Assembly: GCA_009704425.1 (NCBI GenBank)
Contig: WLEG01000088.1
Location: 1-7,228, forward strand
Origin: Actinomycetota bacterium
Lineage (GTDB): Bacteria; Actinomycetota; Acidimicrobiia; Acidimicrobiales; Ilumatobacteraceae
Direction: 5' to 3'
Length of the DNA stretch: 7,228 nt
The notes under the pieces were generated by a model, which was not told where the DNA came from, searched no databases, and saw nothing but the letters and a program-made list of their open reading frames with translations. The number at the start of each line of letters is the position of its first letter. Position 1 is the stretch's first letter. The translations under genes and the position numbers were made by a program. Shown piece by piece: positions 1-4,921 of the stretch.

Positions 1-40
1 CGACCGAGCGGCAGTGCAGGGAGATCACGTGGGGAGCCTA

Positions 41-55
41 CCGACGGTCCGTCGG
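41..55. repeat. Perfect 7-bp inverted repeat upstream of the LLM operon
   Basis: CCGACGG (41-47) and CCGTCGG (49-55) are exact reverse complements around a single T, making a 15-bp palindrome. The very short centre fits a protein-binding site better than an RNA hairpin, although a 6-bp stem with a 3-base loop could form. No T-run follows, so a classical intrinsic terminator is unlikely. It could be an operator for the downstream operon or belong to an upstream gene outside the window. The rest of 1-90 shows no coding region that I recognise; all three forward frames close by about position 105. Confidence 0.4.
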
Positions 56-90
56 GCGCCGAATCGCCGAACGATCGTGCCCGACTGATC

Positions 91-111
91 GAGACGGATA
101 GATAGGGTCTC
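91..111 (+). promoter_or_regulatory. Candidate promoter with inverted repeat over the -10 box
   Basis: TAGGGT (103-108) fits the actinobacterial -10 pattern TANNNT. It lies between and partly inside inverted-repeat arms GAGAC (91-95) and GTCTC (107-111), separated by 11 bases. A convincing -35 hexamer is not visible. If used, transcription would start near 115, giving a leader of roughly 36 bases before the GTG at 151 and leaving room for the Shine-Dalgarno at 141-149. The repeat may be an operator, for instance for the TetR encoded at the end of this operon, but nothing in the sequence proves that pairing. Confidence 0.35.
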
Positions 112-140
112 TTCGTCATCGTTCGTCGTGCGCACCCCGT

Positions 141-149
141 GGAGGTGAT
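141..149 (+). promoter_or_regulatory. Strong ribosome binding site that fixes the LLM start
   Basis: GGAGGTGAT matches the 16S anti-Shine-Dalgarno almost completely. GGAGG ends at 145, five bases before the GTG at 151. The longer reading from the GTG at 139 would place this site inside the coding region, so the start at 151 is preferred. Confidence 0.8.
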
Positions 150-150
150 C

Positions 151-1050
151 GTGAAATTCGTCTTCCAATACCCCGACTTCCACGGCCTCGACGGCGACAT
201 GCTCGATGCCGGAGACGTCGGAGACCTCGCCACCCGCGCCGAGAACGCGGGCTGGCACGGCTTCGCGTTCACCGAGCACCCCGCACCGTCGGCCAAATGG
301 CTCGCAGCCGGCGGACACCAAAGCCTCGACCCCTTCGTCGCGCTGGCCCACGTCGGAGCGGTCACGCACCGTTTGCAGCTCATCACCTACATCTCGGTGC
401 TTCCGTACCGCAATCCGATGATCACGGCCAAGGCCGCCGCCACCGTCGACAAGCTCTCGAACGGACGATTCGTGCTCGGGGTCGGCACCGGATACCTGAA
501 GGCCGAATACTTCGCCGTCGGCGTCGACTTCGACGAACGCAACGAGATCTTCGACGAGGCCCTGGCCGTGATGCCCATGCACTGGTCGGGAGAACCGTTC
601 GACTTCTCGGGCAAGCACTTCGATTGCCGCGGCATCATCGGTCGCCCCCGACCGGTGCAGCAGCCCATCCCCATCTGGATCGGCGGCAACTCCACGCTCA
701 CCCTGCGGCGGATCGCGAGCACCGGTCAGGGATGGATGCCTCTCGTGAGCGACGCCCCCATCTCCCCCACGGTTCGCTCCCCCGTTCTCAGCACGCCCGA
801 GCAAGTGGCCGAACGCCTCGTGGTGTTGCGCGACCTGGCCGGCGATCGTTACGAGTCCTTGTCCATCATGATCCCCTACTCGGATCACTCCATTCACGAT
901 CTCGGCCGCGACGTCGAACGACATCGTGACCTTCTCGGACGCATCGCGGCCATCGGCACCACCCACGTGGCCATTGCCGGTCCGTCCGCATCGCACCCGG
1001 CCTCGGCGGAGTTCGTTCAGGGGTTCGCCGAGACGTACATGCCGTCGTGA
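151..1050 (+). CDS. LLM-class F420-dependent oxidoreductase (luciferase-like)
   Basis: A 299-residue luciferase-like monooxygenase-fold protein. These TIM-barrel enzymes use reduced FMN or coenzyme F420 to oxidise or reduce small organic substrates in the cytoplasm. Family signs are the N-terminal strand MKFVFQYPDF, the FTEHP segment (residues 40-44), DPFVALAHVGAVT (60-72), the SNGRFVLGVGTGY stretch (103-115) with following Glu119, the GEPFDFSGKHF type segment mid-protein, and the RPRPVQQPIPIWIGG strand. Length is normal. It most resembles the actinobacterial F420-type (Rv2161c-like) branch, which is judgement from motifs. The GTG at 151 is chosen for its near-perfect Shine-Dalgarno; GTGs at 139 and 145 are in frame but poorer. 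The last codons overlap the next gene by GTGA, so the two are probably translationally coupled. Cofactor (F420 or FMN) and substrate cannot be told from sequence. Confidence 0.88.
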   Translation: MKFVFQYPDFHGLDGDMLDAGDVGDLATRAENAGWHGFAFTEHPAPSAKWLAAGGHQSLDPFVALAHVGAVTHRLQLITYISVLPYRNPMITAKAAATVDKLSNGRFVLGVGTGYLKAEYFAVGVDFDERNEIFDEALAVMPMHWSGEPFDFSGKHFDCRGIIGRPRPVQQPIPIWIGGNSTLTLRRIASTGQGWMPLVSDAPISPTVRSPVLSTPEQVAERLVVLRDLAGDRYESLSIMIPYSDHSIHDLGRDVERHRDLLGRIAAIGTTHVAIAGPSASHPASAEFVQGFAETYMPS

Positions 1051-1391
1051 CGGCCATGGATCGTTCGTTCTTCCATCGGTATCTGAGCGCGTGGGGAGCC
1101 CGTGACGTCGACGCACTGATGGCGTTCTTCACCGACGACGTCGTCTTTCGCGACACGACCACGGGACACGGGGCGACGGGAAGCGCGAAGATGCGGCGTT
1201 TCGCGGAGGCTTCGTTCGCGTCGTACCCCGACTCCCACTTCGAACTCCGCACGCACGTGTGCGACGGAACCACGTTCGCCATGGAGTGGGTGATGCGACC
1301 CGGAGACATCCCGGGCGTGTCGTTCGGACGGATCATCGACGGCCGCATCGCCGAGCAACGCGACTACTGGGACGGGCGACTTCTCCCGTGA
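1047..1391 (+). CDS. SnoaL-like / NTF2-fold small protein
   Basis: A 114-residue single-domain protein of the SnoaL-like NTF2 superfamily. Members are alpha+beta cone folds with a hydrophobic pocket and act as cyclases, isomerases, hydrolases or ligand-binding partners. The N-terminal helix pattern (Trp16, Arg19-Asp20, then LMAFFTDDVVFRD at 24-36) and the closing strands GRIIDGRIAEQRDYWD (94-109) are characteristic, and the length is typical. The GTG start at 1047 overlaps the previous stop codon; an ATG three codons inside (1056) is an alternative. The end overlaps the TetR start by GTGA. Lying between a redox enzyme and a regulator suggests it acts on, or carries, an intermediate of the same pathway. 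Specific activity is unknown; the family is too functionally diverse to assign. Confidence 0.82.
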   Translation: MTAMDRSFFHRYLSAWGARDVDALMAFFTDDVVFRDTTTGHGATGSAKMRRFAEASFASYPDSHFELRTHVCDGTTFAMEWVMRPGDIPGVSFGRIIDGRIAEQRDYWDGRLLP

Positions 1392-2023
1392 GTCGCCGTT
1401 CGAAATCGCTCGACGCCGGGTTTCCCACGGACGTCCCCATTCGTCGGGGCGACGATCTGGGCCCGAAGGCGCAGCGCACCGTGGAGCGCATCATCGAGAG
1501 CGCCCGCGGAGTGTTCCTCACCAACGGGTACGCCGGCACCACCATCGACGAGATCGCCCGGGTGGCCGAGATCTCGCGGGGATCCATATACACCTACTTC
1601 CCCACCAAGCGGGACGTATTGGTGGCCGTGGGCGCCGACAGCGTGCGCGCCACCGAGGCCCTCATCGACGACCTCGGCCGTCTCGGTCGCACCCGCAAGG
1701 GACTCACCGAGTGGGTGGCCGACTATTTCGCTTTTCTCGACGTGCACGGAGCGTTCGCCTTCGCCTGGACCGAGGCCGCCCAGAACGACGACGAGATCCG
1801 GGTGGCCGGCATGAAGGGCCACCTTCGGGTGTGTCGCGACTTCTCGCGCCGGCTCGCCGAGGCCACGGGGCGACCCATCGACGACCCCGAGACCTTCGGC
1901 CTCACCATGATCAGCATGCTCGAGCGACTGTGGTCCTACGGCAGCCTCTACAGCGGTCGCACCCGTCGCGACGTGGTGGTCGAACGTGCCGCGCTCACCA
2001 TCTGGACGGCGGTTCGGGCCTGA
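1388..2023 (+). CDS. TetR/AcrR-family transcriptional regulator
   Basis: A 211-residue TetR-type regulator. After a basic N-terminal extension of about 28 residues, the three-helix DNA-binding domain runs over residues 29-78: RIIESARGVFLTNGY, then TTIDEIARVAEIS, then the hallmark recognition helix RGSIYTYFPTKRDVL. The rest (about 80-211) is a helical ligand-binding domain ending in YSGRTRRDVVVERAALTIW; it has no recognisable ligand signature. The frame stays open back to 1259, but that extension lies wholly inside the SnoaL gene, so the GTG at 1388, which forms a GTGA overlap with its stop, is chosen. Family members usually bind 15-20-bp palindromes and are released by a small molecule. Candidate sites here are the inverted repeats at 41-55, 91-111, 2029-2046 and 3676-3691; which of them it binds, if any, is not known. 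Confidence 0.93.
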   Translation: MSRRSKSLDAGFPTDVPIRRGDDLGPKAQRTVERIIESARGVFLTNGYAGTTIDEIARVAEISRGSIYTYFPTKRDVLVAVGADSVRATEALIDDLGRLGRTRKGLTEWVADYFAFLDVHGAFAFAWTEAAQNDDEIRVAGMKGHLRVCRDFSRRLAEATGRPIDDPETFGLTMISMLERLWSYGSLYSGRTRRDVVVERAALTIWTAVRA

Positions 2024-2028
2024 CCGGC

Positions 2029-2046
2029 CGAACCCTCTAAGGTTCG
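2029..2046 (+). promoter_or_regulatory. SDR-gene promoter with overlapping palindrome
   Basis: CGAACC (2029-2034) and GGTTCG (2041-2046) form a perfect 6-bp inverted repeat with a 6-base centre. TAAGGT (2038-2043) sits in its right half and fits the TANNNT -10 consensus. It lies exactly 6 bases before the ATG at 2050, as expected for a leaderless mRNA. There is no convincing -35. If the start is leaderless the palindrome is not transcribed, so it would act as a DNA operator. AAGG (2039-2042) could alternatively be a weak Shine-Dalgarno on a longer transcript from the LLM operon. Confidence 0.5.
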
Positions 2047-2049
2047 TCC

Positions 2050-2949
2050 ATGACGAAGAACAAGATGTGTGAAGGTCGAATCTGCGCCGTGACCGGCGCC
2101 GGACGGGGAATCGGTCGCGAGTACGCACTCCTCTTGGCCGCCGAGGGCGCCAAAGTCGTGGTGAACGACTTCGGTGGCGCGCGCGACGGTTCGGCCAGCG
2201 GTGGAAGCAACCCCGCCCAGGACGTGGTGGACGAGATCACGGCCGCCGGCGGAGAGGCGGTGGCGCATCTCGGTGACGCCAGTTCCTACGCCGACGCCCA
2301 GGCGATGGTGAAGTTGGCCATCGACACCTACGGCGGCATCGACGTCGTCGTGAACAACGCCGGCATCCTGCGCGACCGCATGTTGTTCTCCATGTCCGAA
2401 GAGGAATGGGATTCGGTGATCAAGGTGCACCTGAAGGGCACCTGGGCCTCCAGCCGCGTCGTGGCCGAGTACTGGCGCAACCGCGCCAAGGAGGGCCTGA
2501 AGAACGACGGTCGCATCATCAACACCACGTCGGTGTCGGGTCTGTACGGCAACCCCGGCCAGAGCAACTACGGCGCGGCCAAGGCCGGCATCGCCACCTT
2601 CACGCTCATCGCCGCCGAGGAACTGGCGCGTTACGGCGTCACCTGCAACGCGGTGGCCCCCGGTGCGCTCACCCGCCTCACCGAGGATCTGGGTCTCCCG
2701 CCGGAGATGTTGGCGCGCTTCGGCCCGGAGTGGGTGGCCCCGGTCATCACGTGGTTGGCGTCGTCGCAGTCGGCCGACGTCACCGGTCAGGTGATCGAGT
2801 CCAACGGAAGCCTGCTCGGCATCGCCCAGGGTTGGATCCGCGGACCGCACGTGACGAACCCGCCGCTCGACCCGCACGAGATGGACGCGGTCATCCGCGG
2901 TCTGCTGGCCAAGGCCACCCCGCGCACCAAGATGTCCGACATCAACTGA
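2050..2949 (+). CDS. SDR dehydrogenase, MFE-2/HSD17B4-like (3-hydroxyacyl-CoA or hydroxysteroid type)
   Basis: A 299-residue classical short-chain dehydrogenase. The Rossmann glycine motif TGAGRGIG is at 15-22, and Asp40 ends the second strand, which favours NAD(H) over NADP(H). NNAGILRDRM is at 102-111, the catalytic Ser is 161, and YGAAK gives Tyr174 and Lys178. The NDFGG insert after strand two, NNAGILRDR, SGLYGNPGQSNYGAAK, the PEWVAPVITWL segment and the C-terminal GWIRGP are the pattern of the (3R)-hydroxyacyl-CoA dehydrogenase domain of peroxisomal multifunctional enzyme 2 and related actinobacterial steroid or side-chain beta-oxidation SDRs. The likely reaction is NAD-dependent oxidation of a 3-hydroxyacyl-CoA or hydroxysteroid; the substrate is not proven. 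The ATG at 2050 is chosen for the -10-like box 6 bases upstream and agreement with family N-termini. The gene follows the TetR gene by 26 bp and overlaps the convergent hydrolase-like gene by 8 bp. Confidence 0.9.
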   Translation: MTKNKMCEGRICAVTGAGRGIGREYALLLAAEGAKVVVNDFGGARDGSASGGSNPAQDVVDEITAAGGEAVAHLGDASSYADAQAMVKLAIDTYGGIDVVVNNAGILRDRMLFSMSEEEWDSVIKVHLKGTWASSRVVAEYWRNRAKEGLKNDGRIINTTSVSGLYGNPGQSNYGAAKAGIATFTLIAAEELARYGVTCNAVAPGALTRLTEDLGLPPEMLARFGPEWVAPVITWLASSQSADVTGQVIESNGSLLGIAQGWIRGPHVTNPPLDPHEMDAVIRGLLAKATPRTKMSDIN

Positions 2950-3601
2950 CGTCGACCGCCTCCCAAGCGGCGATCAGTTCGTCGGCGTCGACGATGGTGG
3001 CGATCATCGACAGGGAGTTCTCCAACACCGCGTCGGCGTACTCCTTCGGAATGCCACACACCGCGTCGCGAACGATCACGACCTGGTAGCCCAGATCGCA
3101 GGCGCTCAGCGCCGTGCCCAACACGCCCAGGTTCACGCTCACGCCCATGATCACCACCGTGCGACCTCCGAGGTTGCGCACCACGGCGTCCAGCTCGGTG
3201 CCGGTGAACGCGGTCATGCCATGGATGCGACTCATCTTGATGTCGGCGGGCTGAACGTCGAGCTCGTCCACGATCTCGGCGCCGGGCCGACCGGCGTCGA
3301 TGGGGCCGTGGCCGACCTCGGCACGACGCTTGGCCCCGAGGGCGAAGATCCGACAGTTGAGCGACTGACCGGCGCCGTCGAAGCGTTCCTCGACGACGGC
3401 GTGCAGCACGCGAATGCCCCGGGCCCGGGCCGCCGCGCACACGCGTCCCGCCACGGGCAGGATGCCCGCCTCGCGAACCGCCACCGGCAGGGCGGCCAGG
3501 ATGGCCTCGTCACCCACGATCCCCTTCTGCAGTTCGTTGGTGATCACCACCGTGTGCGCCGGATCCACGGTCATTCGCAAACGTTCCAAGGCTTTCGACA
3601 T
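2942..3601 (-). CDS. Isochorismatase-fold cysteine hydrolase homologue lacking the catalytic Cys
   Basis: A 219-residue protein with the isochorismatase/nicotinamidase-like alpha/beta fold: first strand TVVITNELQKG (17-27), strand RVLHAVVEE (64-72), SRIHGMTAFTGTELD (124-138), strand TVVIMGVSVNLGVLG (148-162), then DLGYQVVIVRDAVCG (169-183). Length is normal. Active members use an Asp-Lys-Cys triad to cleave amide or enol-ether bonds. Here Glu23 stands where the first-strand Asp is usual (E-L-Q for D-x-Q), and Gly159 stands where the nucleophilic Cys is expected (GVSVNLG against the usual GVxTNxC). The Lys is not clearly alignable. The frame is otherwise intact, so this looks like a divergent or non-hydrolytic subfamily rather than decay. 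The ATG at 3601 has a -10-like box 6 bases upstream and no good Shine-Dalgarno. The gene is divergent from the amidohydrolase and convergent with the SDR gene. Activity unknown. Confidence 0.85.
   Translation of the reverse strand: MSKALERLRMTVDPAHTVVITNELQKGIVGDEAILAALPVAVREAGILPVAGRVCAAARARGIRVLHAVVEERFDGAGQSLNCRIFALGAKRRAEVGHGPIDAGRPGAEIVDELDVQPADIKMSRIHGMTAFTGTELDAVVRNLGGRTVVIMGVSVNLGVLGTALSACDLGYQVVIVRDAVCGIPKEYADAVLENSLSMIATIVDADELIAAWEAVDVS
2944..2979. terminator. Hairpin across overlapping convergent stops, possible bidirectional terminator
   Basis: AACTGA (2944-2949) pairs with TCAGTT (2974-2979), and inside it TCG (2952-2954) plus CCGC (2956-2959) pair with GCGG plus CGA (2967-2973). 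This gives about 13 base pairs with two small bulges and a 7-base loop. Both strands end the stem in CAGTT. It includes the SDR stop codon and abuts the stop codon of the reverse gene. There is no long U-tract, so efficiency as an intrinsic terminator is uncertain. Confidence 0.4.
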
Positions 3602-3607
3602 GCCCCG

Positions 3608-3613
3608 ACGGTA
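3608..3613 (-). promoter_or_regulatory. Leaderless-type -10 box for the isochorismatase-fold gene
   Basis: On the reverse strand TACCGT fits TANNNT and ends 6 bases before the ATG at 3601, the spacing of leaderless actinobacterial mRNAs. The -35 region is poor. The sequence between box and start codon (CGGGGC) is not a normal Shine-Dalgarno, which supports leaderless translation. Confidence 0.42.
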
Positions 3614-3642
3614 CCCGAGTGCTCCCGCGCCACCGAGCCATC

Positions 3643-3676
3643 ACCCCGGAATCTCCGCATGGACAGACCCCGGAAT
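3643..3676. repeat. Direct repeat of a 10-mer flanking the amidohydrolase -35
   Basis: ACCCCGGAAT occurs exactly at 3643-3652 and again at 3667-3676, 24 bp apart. The copies flank the TGGACA -35 hexamer at 3660-3665. Tandem half-sites in such positions can bind a regulator; a chance repeat is possible in sequence of this composition. Confidence 0.4.
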
Positions 3677-3688
3677 TGACGGTAGTGT
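3660..3688 (+). promoter_or_regulatory. Sigma-70-type promoter of the amidohydrolase gene
   Basis: TGGACA (3660-3665) matches five of six bases of the TTGACA -35 consensus, and TAGTGT (3683-3688) is a TANNNT -10 box, with the ideal 17-base spacer. The start of transcription would be near 3694-3696. That leaves a leader of about 15 bases containing AGGAGG (3700-3705) just before the ATG at 3710. This is the best-formed promoter in the window. Confidence 0.6.
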
Positions 3689-3691
3689 CAA
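3676..3691. promoter_or_regulatory. Operator-like palindrome over the -10 box
   Basis: TTGAC (3676-3680) and GTCAA (3687-3691) are exact inverted arms with a 6-base centre whose middle TA is also symmetric, giving TTGAC-N2-TA-N2-GTCAA. The 16-bp site covers the -10 box (3683-3688), so a bound dimer would block RNA polymerase. Size and symmetry suit a TetR-family repressor. No second copy was seen elsewhere in the window. Confidence 0.5.
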
Positions 3692-3709
3692 GTCGTCCGA
3701 GGAGGAACC

Positions 3710-4921
3710 ATGACCGCTCTTGAATCCCCGCTGCGCCCCGCCGATGCCGACATCGACTACGCGCTCTGCGACGCCGACCAGCACTACTACGAGGCCAAGG
3801 ATTGCCTCACGCGCCATCTCGACAAGAAGTACAAGAACGTCGTGAAGTGGATCGACGTCGAGGGACGCACGTCGGTGATGATCAACGCCAAGCAACTCAC
3901 CGTCGTTCCCAACCCGACCTACAACCCGGTGGGCGCCCCCGGCACTCTCGAGACCTATTTCCGCGCCGAGAACCACTCGGGTATGGAACTGCGCGACATG
4001 ATCACCATGCAGCCCATCCAACCCGAGTACCAGAACCGTGACGCCCGCATCGCGCGGCTCGACGATCAGGGCGTGCAACTGGCGTGGCTCATTCCCAGCC
4101 TCGGCTTGGGAATCGAGGAGATGTTGCAGGAGGACCCCGAGTCGGGCATGGCGGTCTTCACCGCGTACAACAAGTGGTTGCACGACGACTGGGGCTACGA
4201 CCGAGACGGTCGCATTCTCACCGGCCCCATGATCTCGTTGATGGACGCCGATCTGGCCGAGCAGGAACTCGACCGCGTCATGGAGATCGGCACGAAGATG
4301 ATCATCATGCGCGCGGGCCCGGTGGGTAACCCCTACGGCCGTCCGCCGTCTCCCGCCGACGTTCGCTTCGATCGCATCTGGGCCAAGCTCGCCGAGGCCG
4401 GCATCATCGTGGCCATTCACGCCGGCGACGCCGGATACAACAAGTACCTCGGCGACTGGGGCGAACCCACCAAGTACATGGGCATGAAGTCCTCACCGCT
4501 CACCGAGGTGTTGGCCGTGGGCACCGAGCGTCCCATCTTCGACATGATGGCCGCCATGATCTGTCACGGCTTGTTCGATCGTCACCCGAAGTTGAAGGTG
4601 GCCACTCTCGAACTCGGCTCGGCGTGGGTGCCCGAGTTGCACCGTCGCCTGCGCGTCGCCTACGGCAAGACCCCCCAGTTGTTCAAGCGCGATCCCAACG
4701 AGTCGTTCCGCGAGCACGTGTGGGTGGCCCCCTTCTACGAGGACAACATCTCCCGCCTGCGCGACGTGCACGGCGCCGACCGCATTCTGCTCGGCTCCGA
4801 CTGGCCGCACCCCGAAGGACTGGCCACGCCCGGCAAGTGGGTCGGGGACTTCCTCGACCTCGGACCGACCGACATGCGCAAGGCCTTGCGCGACAATCAG
4901 CTCGAACTCTGCGGCTACTGA
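3710..4921 (+). CDS. Amidohydrolase-family (COG2159-type) metal-dependent hydrolase or decarboxylase
   Basis: A 403-residue TIM-barrel protein of the amidohydrolase superfamily, in the Amidohydro_2 / ACMSD-like group. Likely metal ligands are Asp23 and His25 in DADQHYYE (21-28), His237 in VAIHAG, His286 in CHGLFDRHP, and Asp364 in LLGSDWPHPEG. This H/D arrangement typically holds one zinc or manganese and serves decarboxylation or hydrolysis of cyclic or aromatic acids. The long N-terminal section before residue 110 and the LPSLGLGIEE-type loop region resemble the many actinobacterial copies found in catabolic clusters; none can be assigned a substrate by sequence. No signal peptide is visible, so it is probably cytoplasmic. 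The ATG at 3710 has AGGAGG 4 bases upstream. It is driven by the promoter and palindrome at 3660-3691, and its stop overlaps the convergent alr gene by 7 bp. Confidence 0.88.
   Translation: MTALESPLRPADADIDYALCDADQHYYEAKDCLTRHLDKKYKNVVKWIDVEGRTSVMINAKQLTVVPNPTYNPVGAPGTLETYFRAENHSGMELRDMITMQPIQPEYQNRDARIARLDDQGVQLAWLIPSLGLGIEEMLQEDPESGMAVFTAYNKWLHDDWGYDRDGRILTGPMISLMDADLAEQELDRVMEIGTKMIIMRAGPVGNPYGRPPSPADVRFDRIWAKLAEAGIIVAIHAGDAGYNKYLGDWGEPTKYMGMKSSPLTEVLAVGTERPIFDMMAAMICHGLFDRHPKLKVATLELGSAWVPELHRRLRVAYGKTPQLFKRDPNESFREHVWVAPFYEDNISRLRDVHGADRILLGSDWPHPEGLATPGKWVGDFLDLGPTDMRKALRDNQLELCGY

Noticed and set aside
99..107. GATAGATAG tandem in the LLM leader as a microsatellite
   Set aside because: Only two partial units; too short to be a meaningful repeat.
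139..150. LLM start at the GTG at 139
   Set aside because: It would put the near-perfect Shine-Dalgarno (141-149) inside the coding region; GTG 151 is correctly spaced and gives the family-like MKFVFQYPDF N-terminus.
25..1116. 363-codon reverse-strand open frame opposite the LLM gene
   Set aside because: It is low-complexity in Gly, Arg, Asp and Val, typical of the antisense of GC-rich coding DNA, has no recognisable domain, and covers a clear LLM-family gene.
1259..1387. N-terminal extension of the TetR gene back to 1259
   Set aside because: The extension lies entirely within the SnoaL gene in another frame and reads as Arg/His-rich noise; the GTG at 1388 gives a normal TetR protein.
1364..2128. 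254-codon reverse-strand frame opposite the TetR gene
   Set aside because: Antisense shadow without domain signatures.
1948..2877. 309-codon reverse-strand frame opposite the SDR gene
   Set aside because: Arg/Gly/His/Val-rich shadow of a gene with full SDR catalytic motifs.
3641..4420. 259-codon reverse-strand frame opposite the amidohydrolase
   Set aside because: Antisense shadow; the forward frame has a promoter, Shine-Dalgarno and metal-ligand motifs.
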